Positions 23,551 through 32,409 of a stretch of DNA of 53,829 bases are shown in pieces. The stretch lies in NCBI GenBank assembly GCA_900095095.1, contig FMBT01000004.1, positions 1 through 53,829 of the forward strand, given 5' to 3'. The notes under the pieces are model-generated. The model worked only from the letters and a program-made list of their open reading frames with translations. It did not search any database and was not told the origin of the DNA. The position numbers and the translations under genes were made by a program. How positions within the stretch are numbered: the first letter of the stretch is position 1; the number at the start of each line of letters is the position of its first letter. The stretch is from Fragilariopsis cylindrus CCMP1102 (lineage: Eukaryota > Bacillariophyta > Bacillariophyceae > Bacillariales > Bacillariaceae).

Positions 23551-23977
23551 TTTAGCATACTGTACGTATCTGCAACATCACCCTACTACTACTTCTATTG
23601 GCGTACAGTAGCGGCGATGACATGTACTGTATTGAGCCGATTGAGATAGTGGGAATATTTTTGAATATTGAATCATTGAGACTTTCGATCTTTCGATTGA
23701 TTCATTCGATTCGATTCATTGATTCATTCAATGGATGTCATTCCATCATACTTCCTCCGTTCAACCGTAAACGCGCAGGGGTCTATATCGGTTGAAAATT
23801 TGAGGTTTTTGAGGTTTTTGCCCACAAGCATCTGTCTACTCCCATTTTGTTGCGCGTGCATAATAGCTTCCAATGAGAAAGTTTGAAAGTGAAGTAATAA
23901 TAACGCATTTCATGCACTGATGGATGAGGTAAATTTGTATTATAAAATATCATTGATTTGGTAATACACTGACCAAA
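23551..23977. promoter_or_regulatory. Shared divergent promoter, MTD1-type / sulfotransferase-like
   Basis: 427-nt head-to-head region. It contains a run of GATTCATT-like units at about 23695-23732 and a GAGGTTTTT direct duplication near 23802-23820. No defined site is recognised. Confidence 0.5.
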
Positions 23978-25381
23978 ATGGTGTTCGCTTTGAGAAAAGG
24001 ATTGTTTCAGGGGGTGATAGGATTAGCCTTGCTGTTTATACCAGCTTCGGCGGCTCGGAAGTTGTCTAATGCTAATGATATTGCTAATTCTAGTAATCCG
24101 GACGTGTTGGAGATGAATGAGTATATTCTGAGCTACAATAGTCATGACTGGGACGATGACAAGGACGAAATAGAGGAAGAATCAGCTGTTGTTAAAGAGG
24201 AAGTCAAGATAAAAGATAAACGAAAGGCACGACAACAAAAGGAGACTGTACATATAGAAGCCGAAGTGCTAGAAGCCGAAGAAAAGGATACGCCAAAAGA
24301 AAAAGTAAAAGACGGCAATCCCATATTTCCGGGACTTCCTAACTTTGAAAACGGAGGAATATTTGTCTATTTTCATCTATACAAGACTGGTGGATCTTCT
24401 CTTACGTCACTCATGCAACATTTCCTCTACGACGAAGACGACGATGAAGATGAGATATATCCAGCCACGATGATATGGAATCGTGAATCTATGACAATGA
24501 AGGATGCCAAGATAGCGGTTGAGATGGCCAAGAACGGAAAAAAAGCTACGATTCACATTTTTCACGTTGAATTTCCCGCCCTAACGTATCCGACTCTAGT
24601 AGAAGCGGCACCCATTCTCGACGAATGGAGGGAACACGCCAATGCCCAGGGTGTTCCATTCTTTGTTGCTACCACCTTGAGAGAACCACTCGGACAAGCT
24701 TTGTCGTTTTTTAACTTTTTCCATGTCGCATGTAAAGATGAACACTGGAGTCCGTTCACGGGCGGTTTGGAACCCACAGAAGAGAATTTTCTCAAAACTT
24801 ATGTACCTAATAGGATGTGTCACTTGATGTACAACGACGCCCATGGTATTTTGGAAGCCCCAGATGCAGCCCTGGTGGAAGGTTTACCTGAAAACTTGTT
24901 CTATTTCATGGATGGGGACGAAGTAAACCGAAGGAACAAACCCTCAAATTGTGACATCGAGAAAGTTCGCAATATACTATTTTCAGGAACAACCTTTGAT
25001 TATATCGGTATTACAGACAATTTGACGACGCATATTTTGCCCATGGTTACTAAAATTCTCTTTGGGGATGCCATGTTGGGGGCAGATGCGGTACGACGAA
25101 AGGAGGCCGACAAGATGAACGATGATGAAACTGTCATACCCCTGAAGAAACAGGACTTATCGGAATCTACCATAGAGAAAATAAAAGAAGAATCCAAATT
25201 GGATCAACAATTATACGAAGAAGCCCGTGACCGATTTGCGCATTGGCCGTCACCGATTACGCCGTCGATGCTTCGCCGTCGTAGTCGAAGGATATCGGAA
25301 ACAACGGAAGACGAGAGGAACAAAACGACGGACATCATGACTGGGGAACTACCGGTAATGGAGGACGACGAGGAACTATAA
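23978..25381 (+). CDS. Golgi-type carbohydrate sulfotransferase-like protein
   Basis: A single uninterrupted exon of 467 aa. The N-terminus has a signal peptide or anchor (VIGLALLFIPASAA), followed by an acidic, Lys/Glu-rich stem to about residue 115. The domain begins at YFHLYKTGGSSLTSL (about residues 130-144), the P-loop-like 5'-phosphosulfate motif of PAPS-dependent sulfotransferases. A 3'-phosphate-type motif follows in TTLREPLGQALSFFNF near residue 235. NRMCHLMYND and LPENLFYFMDGDE are in positions typical of these enzymes. Substrate is unknown; a cell-wall or secreted polysaccharide is a guess. The tail is charged with RRRSRR. There are no frame breaks, unlike its neighbour. A non-sulfotransferase P-loop protein remains possible. 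Confidence 0.65.
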   Translation: MVFALRKGLFQGVIGLALLFIPASAARKLSNANDIANSSNPDVLEMNEYILSYNSHDWDDDKDEIEEESAVVKEEVKIKDKRKARQQKETVHIEAEVLEAEEKDTPKEKVKDGNPIFPGLPNFENGGIFVYFHLYKTGGSSLTSLMQHFLYDEDDDEDEIYPATMIWNRESMTMKDAKIAVEMAKNGKKATIHIFHVEFPALTYPTLVEAAPILDEWREHANAQGVPFFVATTLREPLGQALSFFNFFHVACKDEHWSPFTGGLEPTEENFLKTYVPNRMCHLMYNDAHGILEAPDAALVEGLPENLFYFMDGDEVNRRNKPSNCDIEKVRNILFSGTTFDYIGITDNLTTHILPMVTKILFGDAMLGADAVRRKEADKMNDDETVIPLKKQDLSESTIEKIKEESKLDQQLYEEARDRFAHWPSPITPSMLRRRSRRISETTEDERNKTTDIMTGELPVMEDDEEL

Positions 25382-26019
25382 TATTGTATTAGAATAAATT
25401 ACAATCCATTTCGACCACAAAAAGTGCAACACACTACTAAAAGTGTAGAAACAATTTCTTATTTCATGCGATAATATATAATTCACGTGTAAAATATAAC
25501 CCCGAGCTAGCAAGAAGTTTAATTATATGTTGCTATATGATTTGTGTACTTCCATATTTACTTCTCTCTGCCAACTACAACAATAGGTGTGTCGTAGGAC
25601 TTGAAGGGTACGAGCAGCTGAGGAGACGGCAGCAATGACAATAAGAAGGAGGTATGTATGTATGTATACTTTACTTCTATTACTCCCCTTATTAGTGGGA
25701 ATAGAAATGCATAAAACAACAGAAACGCCAGTCGCTGGTCCATCAACAAATGAAGGGAAAAATATTGACTTCATATCATCATCTGTTTTGCATGAATTAA
25801 GTTTCGTTTCTATTTTTCTATCCCTTCTTCAAGTAGGGTGGTCAAACTGAATTATTATGTGCACCATATTATATGCTTATCTAATTTTCCATAGTTTCAA
25901 ACTGTTTTAAAATTAAGGATAACATAATATTAATATAAATATATTAGAATAGTTACGGCTTTTCCATTATGTTGTTATATAATTGTATATATATATAGTA
26001 GAAATCAGAATAAAAGCAT
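25382..26019. other. Convergent intergenic region
   Basis: AT-rich DNA between two 3' ends. A 71-codon plus ORF at 25635-25850 starts with a hydrophobic N-terminus but has no other support and is not called. A (TA)n tract lies near 25986-25997. Confidence 0.5.
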
Positions 26020-27138
26020 TCATGCAAGATCAGCAGTAGTGCCAGCCATGGCATGGTATCCATAGCCTTGATCGTGATGGTCTTGCTGCGTTTGCCTTTT
26101 CTGCATTGAAAATAGCAGTCGTCGTTCACTGATTGTCGTTTGATTCGGTATTTGTTTTAAATCATTTTCAATACCGTCTATCGTTGCGTCACGAATGTTC
26201 GAAAGCTGCACATCATCGTGACTATGGCCAAAGGGATCCGATAATTTTATCGAAACTAGTTCGAGTCCAATAAAACCGTACGTAAGAAAAAATAAGAAGG
26301 CGAGAGCTGACCAAAAATCCGAAAATGGACCCTCCAACAGAACCAGCGGCATAGAAAATACCCAAATAAACAAAAATGCTCTTCCCATCTGGGTTAGTGG
26401 AAAGGGTATCGGTGTCGATGATAATATTAGTAAACTGGTGTATTCTCGTGTGTATTCTTGTAGTTTGTTGACTAAATTGATCCGTTCTAGTATGTCTAGT
26501 CCCAAACCAGACGTACAATATAAATGCAGTCGCAATGATTGGACGTGTACGAGGGGATCCAATTCGATCACTTCCTCGACGGATGATTCGTTAGTATTAT
26601 TACTTTTTTTAATGTTATAGGCAGTTGTGGATCTTAGGGGTTTATTATGAGCAAGATGCTTCGCCAACGAATAGTCTTGCAGAACGCGTACTGTTGTATC
26701 CATGATGTCGGTAACTTTTACGATACATTCCGACCTCCAGTATCGTAATTCTTTTCCTTGGTCATCATTGATATTATTGTTGTTACTTAATGATGTGCTG
26801 GATACAGTAATTACCATTTGTATCAATTCTCGAAGAACTGCTGCCCCCTGCCCGGCATGGTACCGCACGGCTCTATACCGATCATATGCGAGATTTACCT
26901 TCGAAATAACCAAAAATGAAACTAACAGAGTTAATAATCCATGCCCAGTGGGACTAAATCCAAAGTTATATGTTTCGCGATAATATGCCACCAGCCACAA
27001 TAGCAAACAATTTGCAATACAAAATGGAAGTACGGCAAAAAACGACGTTACCCTCGAGTCGGAAAAGGACACTCCATAGGGAAATAGCGCTACTACGATA
27101 TGAACCAATTGAGAATAATTGCGACATCGTATTTTCAC
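26020..27138 (-). CDS. Bestrophin-like chloride channel, 5' end unresolved
   Basis: Membrane protein of the bestrophin / RFP-TM family; relatives in algae act as Cl- or bicarbonate channels in plastid or other membranes. Typical features are FGFSPTGHGLLTLLVSFLVI with RYRAVRYH early, and TPIPFPLTQMGRAFLF followed by a helix pair near residues 240-300. Next comes FIGLELVSIKLSDPFG, the conserved acidic/Pro-Phe-Gly element, and HDDVQL. The open frame starts without an ATG: the codon at 27138 is GTG, and stops lie about 80 nt upstream in the same frame. The true start is therefore probably in another exon or frame. A neighbouring frame up to 27220 cannot be joined by a single missing base. Asn-rich inserts interrupt the middle. 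The C-terminus is Gln/His-rich. Confidence 0.75.
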   Translation of the reverse strand: MKIRCRNYSQLVHIVVALFPYGVSFSDSRVTSFFAVLPFCIANCLLLWLVAYYRETYNFGFSPTGHGLLTLLVSFLVISKVNLAYDRYRAVRYHAGQGAAVLRELIQMVITVSSTSLSNNNNINDDQGKELRYWRSECIVKVTDIMDTTVRVLQDYSLAKHLAHNKPLRSTTAYNIKKSNNTNESSVEEVIELDPLVHVQSLRLHLYCTSGLGLDILERINLVNKLQEYTREYTSLLILSSTPIPFPLTQMGRAFLFIWVFSMPLVLLEGPFSDFWSALAFLFFLTYGFIGLELVSIKLSDPFGHSHDDVQLSNIRDATIDGIENDLKQIPNQTTISERRLLFSMQKRQTQQDHHDQGYGYHAMAGTTADLA

Positions 27139-27705
27139 ACCTTCGTATACTATTCGCGGCAGAACGATGTCGTAAGAAGAAGTACAGGTAGTAAGGAGTA
27201 TTTAAAACTATACTCGACACCGCCGTCCTCTGTACAGTAATTTATTATGCATTGCGGACACTGTCAATAACTTAACGACTTGATACAAGAATTTGAAATT
27301 TGAAAAAGTATGTAATAAAACGGCTAGATAACCGAAACTAAAATACTGTACAGTAAATCGGAGGGGGGGGGGGAATCTTTCAGTCGTGGCACATCTTTGG
27401 ACGAACCGAACACGAAAAAGATATAATTCTTAATTAGATCTAATCGTTCGCCATTATTCAGATCTGTGAATGTCGGTATCAGCGGTTTGGTAGTAAGGGA
27501 AGAATTGAGAACAACGACTGTGCAAGTGTACTGTAAGTGTGTATGTGATAAATAACGAAACCATCCTTATAAATTTTAGTCTTCCCCTTTCCCTTCTTCT
27601 CGTTTGAGCTTTTAAAGTTTCAAATAGTCCACACAAAAATTGAATGGATGCATAACCCCTTTGAGATTCGATTGAAAAATAATACACAAGGAATTAAAAT
27701 CTACC
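27139..27705. promoter_or_regulatory. Divergent promoter, bestrophin / D-LDH fusion, with G11 run
   Basis: About 570 nt between divergent genes; it must also hold the missing 5' end of the bestrophin gene. A run of 11 G lies at 27363-27373, unusual in this AT-rich DNA. A TACAGTA palindrome lies near 27350. Confidence 0.5.
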
Positions 27706-29956
27706 ATGGCATCCGCCCTTCAAGTAATGAAAGCCAACCAGGGCCAGGGGATGGGAACGTTTCCCGATGAGATGCTGGAAGCTTTCGCTGAAATTATGAC
27801 TCTAAATGAGGTCGAAGATGGTCACATTTTTGTCAAGGAAGGCGAGAGTACGTATGTCTGTCTATACACGGTGTAATTATTTTGACGAAACGCGAACTGA
27901 TCTCCAATTATTCTCACAACTTTTATCCTATTTTGAATAATATCGTGCATGTGTGTTTATGTAGAAATTTCCAAAATTATGCTTGTCGAAAGCGGGAAGT
28001 TACTCCGTACCAGAATGAGTGCCCCTGACGAAGAAAAGGAAGGTATCATGAAAGCTGGAATCGATAAGATCAAAGAAAATTCGATCGTCGTGGATGAAAT
28101 TTTGCCTGGAACTCATGCAACTGGTTTATTCCACAATTTTGAGGCTGGAGCTACTGCATTTGCTACCATTACTTCTTCGGGTCCTTCCAAGATATGGTGT
28201 ATACCAGGTGATAAGTTCCGTGCTGTTGTCACTAAGCCAGAGTTTAGCATACTCATGATGGCAACTATGGCGAAAACAGTACGTACATACAAAAAATCTA
28301 TGCGTGGACTACTCGACAAAATTCAAGACAGCGGTATCTCTGACGTTGAGAAAGGAATCCATATCCTATCGTACGATGCAACAAGTTGGGTCATTGATAA
28401 TTTCAACGTTGCTATTAAAAAATTCAATAGCGAAAATGACTTCAAACTTATCATGGAATATACCACCGATAGACTTTCGTCGAAAAGTGCTAGTTATGCT
28501 GCAGGATTCGACGTTGTCTGTTTATTCGTTAATGATACCGCTGATGCAGAAACCATTCAAATTCTTTCGAATGGTGGAGTTAAAATGGTACGTATTATCA
28601 TTCATTCCCCTGTATATATGTTCTTCTTCTTCTTCTTCTTCTTCTTCTTCTTTCAATAGGCCAACTGACATTTATCTCTAAACTATATAGATTGCTAACC
28701 GTTGTGCAGGTTTTGATCGAGTTGATACTAAGGCTGCTTTGGCATACGGTGTCTCCCTAGCTCGTGTTCCTGCTTACTCTCCATATGCGGTCGCCGAATT
28801 TGCTATATCATTACTCATGGGTGTCAACAGAAAGATCGCGAGGGCATCCAGTCGGGTCAAGTAAGTTTAGAATATCGACGATTTCTTGATAACATATATA
28901 CAGGAAGACGTCTTTCCAAAGGAAAATATTGGACTTGTACGGACTATAAATACTAATTAGCTTCTTTCTATTCCAAAACAGGATGGGGAACTTTTCACTT
29001 GATGGTGGTCTTATGGGTACTGATATTTATGGAAAGGTGAGGTGTGCATGCATTTGTCGTTATTATTGTAGCATGCAGTAGCTAATTCAAAGTTTGACAT
29101 AAACAATATTCTTACCTTATGCTCCGTTTCGCGTTGTTAATCTTTCAAAATAGACCGTTGGAGTTATGGGTACAGGAAAAATTGGACAAATACTTTGCCG
29201 CATCCTCACAGGATTTGGTGTGAATCTTATTTGCTTTGATGTATTCGAAGCTGACGCTATTAAAGAAATGGGTGGCAAGTACGTCACCAAGGAAGAAATA
29301 TATACACAATCTGATATTCTTTTCTTGATGAGTAAGTACTGATAGCTACATTGATTTGATAGTATATTCTGTTGACGTAAACCCAAAAACCATTCCACTC
29401 ACATAAAGTCTTTCTGACGATGAAAAATATGTCTTATGACGAAAGTGCCTCTCCTTCCTCCGACTAAGCACACTATCAATGACAGTATGCTTAATCAGCT
29501 GAAACCTGGTGTCATCCTCATCAACTCTTCTCGTGGTGGACTTGTTGATACAAAGTCTGTTTTGAAGGGGATCCACGAAGGAATCATCTCAGGATATGGT
29601 GCTGATGTATACGAAAACGAGTCTGATTACTTCTTCCAAGATTGGTCAGCCAAGAGTGTCAAAGATCCTACATTGGTAGTAAGTGAAGTACTGTATTTTA
29701 TTGAAAGGACAATACTCTCCATTGTTACTAGTATCCATACCAATCTTTCTAACATTATGATATTCGTACACTAAAATTACTGGCGTAACAGGCATTGCTG
29801 GGAGAAAATCGAGTATTGTTGACGGCCCATCAAGCCTTTTTCACCCAAGAAGCTGTTGACGGCATCGTAAATACTACTATTGAAAACGTGAAACTCTTCA
29901 AGGAAGGAAAGACCATGTATGACCACCCTAATAACTTCCTGCCTATTCGTGGCTGA
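27706..29956 (+). CDS. D-lactate (D-2-hydroxyacid) dehydrogenase with N-terminal cNMP-binding-like domain
   Basis: Seven exons (27706-27847, 27965-28587, 28691-28860, 28982-29036, 29154-29331, 29446-29678, 29792-29956) join without any frame break into 521 aa. Residues about 25-145 look like a cyclic-nucleotide-binding beta-roll (GHIFVKEGEK, KIMLVESGKL, then LPGTHATGLFHN, ATAFATITS, KIWCIPGDKFR). They lack the FGE and Arg of a working cAMP pocket. From about residue 185 comes a D-LDH-type enzyme: RCAGFDRVD, VPAYSPYAVAEFA, VNRKIARA, NAD motif GVMGTGKIGQ, INSSRGGLVDT with the catalytic Arg, GADVYENE with Glu, and TAHQAFFT with the catalytic His. The enzyme interconverts pyruvate and D-lactate or a related acid, probably in the cytosol. 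The His usual before PLT/PLLP is Met here, set by the splice site. Confidence 0.9.
28620..28652. repeat. (TTC)n microsatellite in intron 2 of the D-LDH fusion gene
   Basis: An uninterrupted run of about ten TTC units, which also extends the pyrimidine tract of the intron. Confidence 0.9.
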
Positions 29957-30604
29957 AGGCTTCTAATTGATATAATATGCTTATCGGAGAGAAAATACGT
30001 TCAGTCCTTTTGTTCCTCTTGCCCGACCAAGTGGGAAAACATTATGTATTATATAGTCAGTATGTTTACGACTCATTTCTAGTATACTATACTAGTCCGT
30101 CATCATCTTACTTATTACTATTTCGTAAGTTATTTTAGAGAAATATGTGCATCGTATGCATATTATTATATGGCTCCACCCAGAAGCATCTTATATGATG
30201 GTATGATATACTGTAAGTTTTCGCTCTTTTGTTTTAAATAGAAAAATAATTATAGTAGTTTTTGTCCTCCGGAAAAGATAACATAGGCCCTTTGACAATC
30301 ATCGCCGAAACCGTCCCCACGCACAGCGCAATCACGCAGCAAATTGGTGTTTTTTTCACATAGTATTATGATGTACTTTTAATAGTACGTATAGTACGTG
30401 GATGTTGTACATGCATATACCGTATTAGTGGAATGAGAACAGCTACTTCGAAGTAGTATCATAACAAAAAATCGATTTTTTTTTCTCATTTGCATTGCTG
30501 CTATCATCTCTATCATTAATCGATCTATTACGCTAGCTATCCTATACTGGTGCATATTTGTCTCGTTTAAACCACTCTAACAGCATATATATATATCATA
30601 CACG
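29957..30604. other. Intergenic region, promoter of the following gene
   Basis: AT-rich; TACCGTA near 30417 and an (AT)n tract at about 30584-30597 just before the next ATG. No gene is seen. Confidence 0.5.
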
Positions 30605-31825
30605 ATGGGATTCTTCAACTCAAGTAATAGAAAAATGAAAATGAGTAGTAGTTATGATGAAGCTAGAGATGAATACGAATACAATAAATATCACAACGGC
30701 GAATCATCGTCCCATGATGGAGAAGGAGGGAACAATAAAAGAAATAGTAGCAGTAATAAATCTACACAAGAAACGAAAAAAAGCCATTCCTTTCGATGGA
30801 GAGGTTTAAAGAGACAAAATAATGGACTGAAATATAATCGAAATTCATCATTAACATTAGGTACTGGCACAACCCTGTCCTATAATAACAATCCATCGAA
30901 AGATAATAATAAATTCATTTCGGATGATGAAGACGATTATGATTCTTTTGATTCTGAAAGAATAGAGTTGTTACACTATGGTCATAGTAAACACGATGAG
31001 AACGGCGATGATAACGACGATGATAACGTAATCAACGAATTAGTAACAGTACAGGATGATGATGAATCATCAGCGGATGGGTTACAAGAATTGGATCGTG
31101 CAACTGTTCGATTAGATGGAATTGAAGTGTATGCTATTGTTTCAGCCTTAACGTGTGCAACATCAATTAGTTGCTTTGATAACTTTGAACCAACATCAAT
31201 TGATATTATAATGGAAGAGTATGCAGTATTTACATTCCTGGCGGACTTGTGTTACTTCGGTAGTGCCGCATTAGGGATGATGACTGGATTACATGCTACA
31301 TTAATATTTTCATTAGTAACAATGTACGGCCGTACAGCATTAGGGATTAATCGAGATGATGCATTCAATCAATTTTTTAGTAATACTGGCGGTGCACGAT
31401 TTAGTGGATTCAAATCCTTCAAGTTATCATTGTATTGTTTCATGACACAATTGTCATTTTTAATACAAAAGAAATTCGTATTTACACCATTACGGCCATT
31501 GGTATTACTAATCACTGGTTATCTTGCCTATACTCATATGTACAAGGATTCCGAGGCAGTATTGGCGGCTGCTAGTGTTATTTATTCGGCACCACCACCT
31601 CCTGTAGAACCAAGTAAAACAAACGGCACGGGATCACGCGTGTCGTCTATTGTTTCTACTAGATCAGGTGGTACTATTGCTGGTAAAAAGAGACGATCAG
31701 GTGTTAAAAAGAGAAGTTGTTCCCTTTCAATTTCAACTAGAAACTTTGGTGTGGATAAATCTGCAAGTAATTTTGATGATAATGACCTACCACGAACACC
31801 GGAGGACGATATAAAGGAAGATTAA
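30605..31825 (+). CDS. Multi-pass membrane protein of unknown function
   Basis: An uninterrupted single exon of 406 aa, not assigned to a family. The first 165 residues are hydrophilic with Ser/Asn-rich runs and acidic patches (DDEDDYDSFDSE, DDNDDDN). Residues about 172-315 hold hydrophobic segments: VYAIVSALTCATSISCF, FTFLADLCYFGSAALGMM, ATLIFSLVTMYG, LYCFMTQLSFLI and LVLLITGYLAYTHMY. A C-terminal basic Ser-rich tail (KKRRSGVKKRS) follows and ends acidic. The spacing of the hydrophobic segments suggests four to five membrane passes with both ends cytosolic or exposed. The Asn/Asp runs are typical of this genome. The frame and start (after a TA-rich box) look sound. Confidence 0.7.
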   Translation: MGFFNSSNRKMKMSSSYDEARDEYEYNKYHNGESSSHDGEGGNNKRNSSSNKSTQETKKSHSFRWRGLKRQNNGLKYNRNSSLTLGTGTTLSYNNNPSKDNNKFISDDEDDYDSFDSERIELLHYGHSKHDENGDDNDDDNVINELVTVQDDDESSADGLQELDRATVRLDGIEVYAIVSALTCATSISCFDNFEPTSIDIIMEEYAVFTFLADLCYFGSAALGMMTGLHATLIFSLVTMYGRTALGINRDDAFNQFFSNTGGARFSGFKSFKLSLYCFMTQLSFLIQKKFVFTPLRPLVLLITGYLAYTHMYKDSEAVLAAASVIYSAPPPPVEPSKTNGTGSRVSSIVSTRSGGTIAGKKRRSGVKKRSCSLSISTRNFGVDKSASNFDDNDLPRTPEDDIKED

Positions 31826-32409
31826 TAATGTACGCTAACAATTAATTCATCCTCTCCCCCCACCCTTTTACCATTATTATATCAAACCCATCGGTGAGAC
31901 TGTACTGCTCGCATGATGTGTATTATCGAATACACGATACAATATAAGTATAGTATATAAAATATATACAATATGAATGTTTTCTGAGATAAAATGATAG
32001 AAACGCGATTTAAGATTCGGAAACATAAATAAGAGCCAAATAGATATAATATTTTAAAGTTAGAATTGATATACTATATTACATCACATCACAAAACCTC
32101 ATATCTAGTTCTATATTGGTTGAACTATTACTAGAGTAATCGAATGAACGAATCCAATCTTCGTGCCGTTGCAGGTATTCTGTAGCAATCAGTACAGATG
32201 ATATAAGATCGGGAGGGGTACACCATACGCTTTTTTTAAATGCAAACTAAGATCACTCAAATCAAAGCATATGCAGCTATTATTGCATACCGAAAAAAAT
32301 AGCGAAAATAGTAATGTTTGAAGATTGCTTATTTTGTTAATCATAATAATATCTTCTATATAATATTGCTACTAATTATATTGTCAGCGCCAACAGCCAT
32401 CCTTGATTT
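31826..32409. other. Convergent intergenic region
   Basis: AT-rich DNA between two 3' ends. Nothing beyond simple A/T tracts is seen. Confidence 0.5.

Noticed and set aside
25635..25850. 71-codon plus ORF with hydrophobic N-terminus
   Set aside because: Possible small secreted protein, but short, unconserved in appearance, and inside a convergent 3' region.
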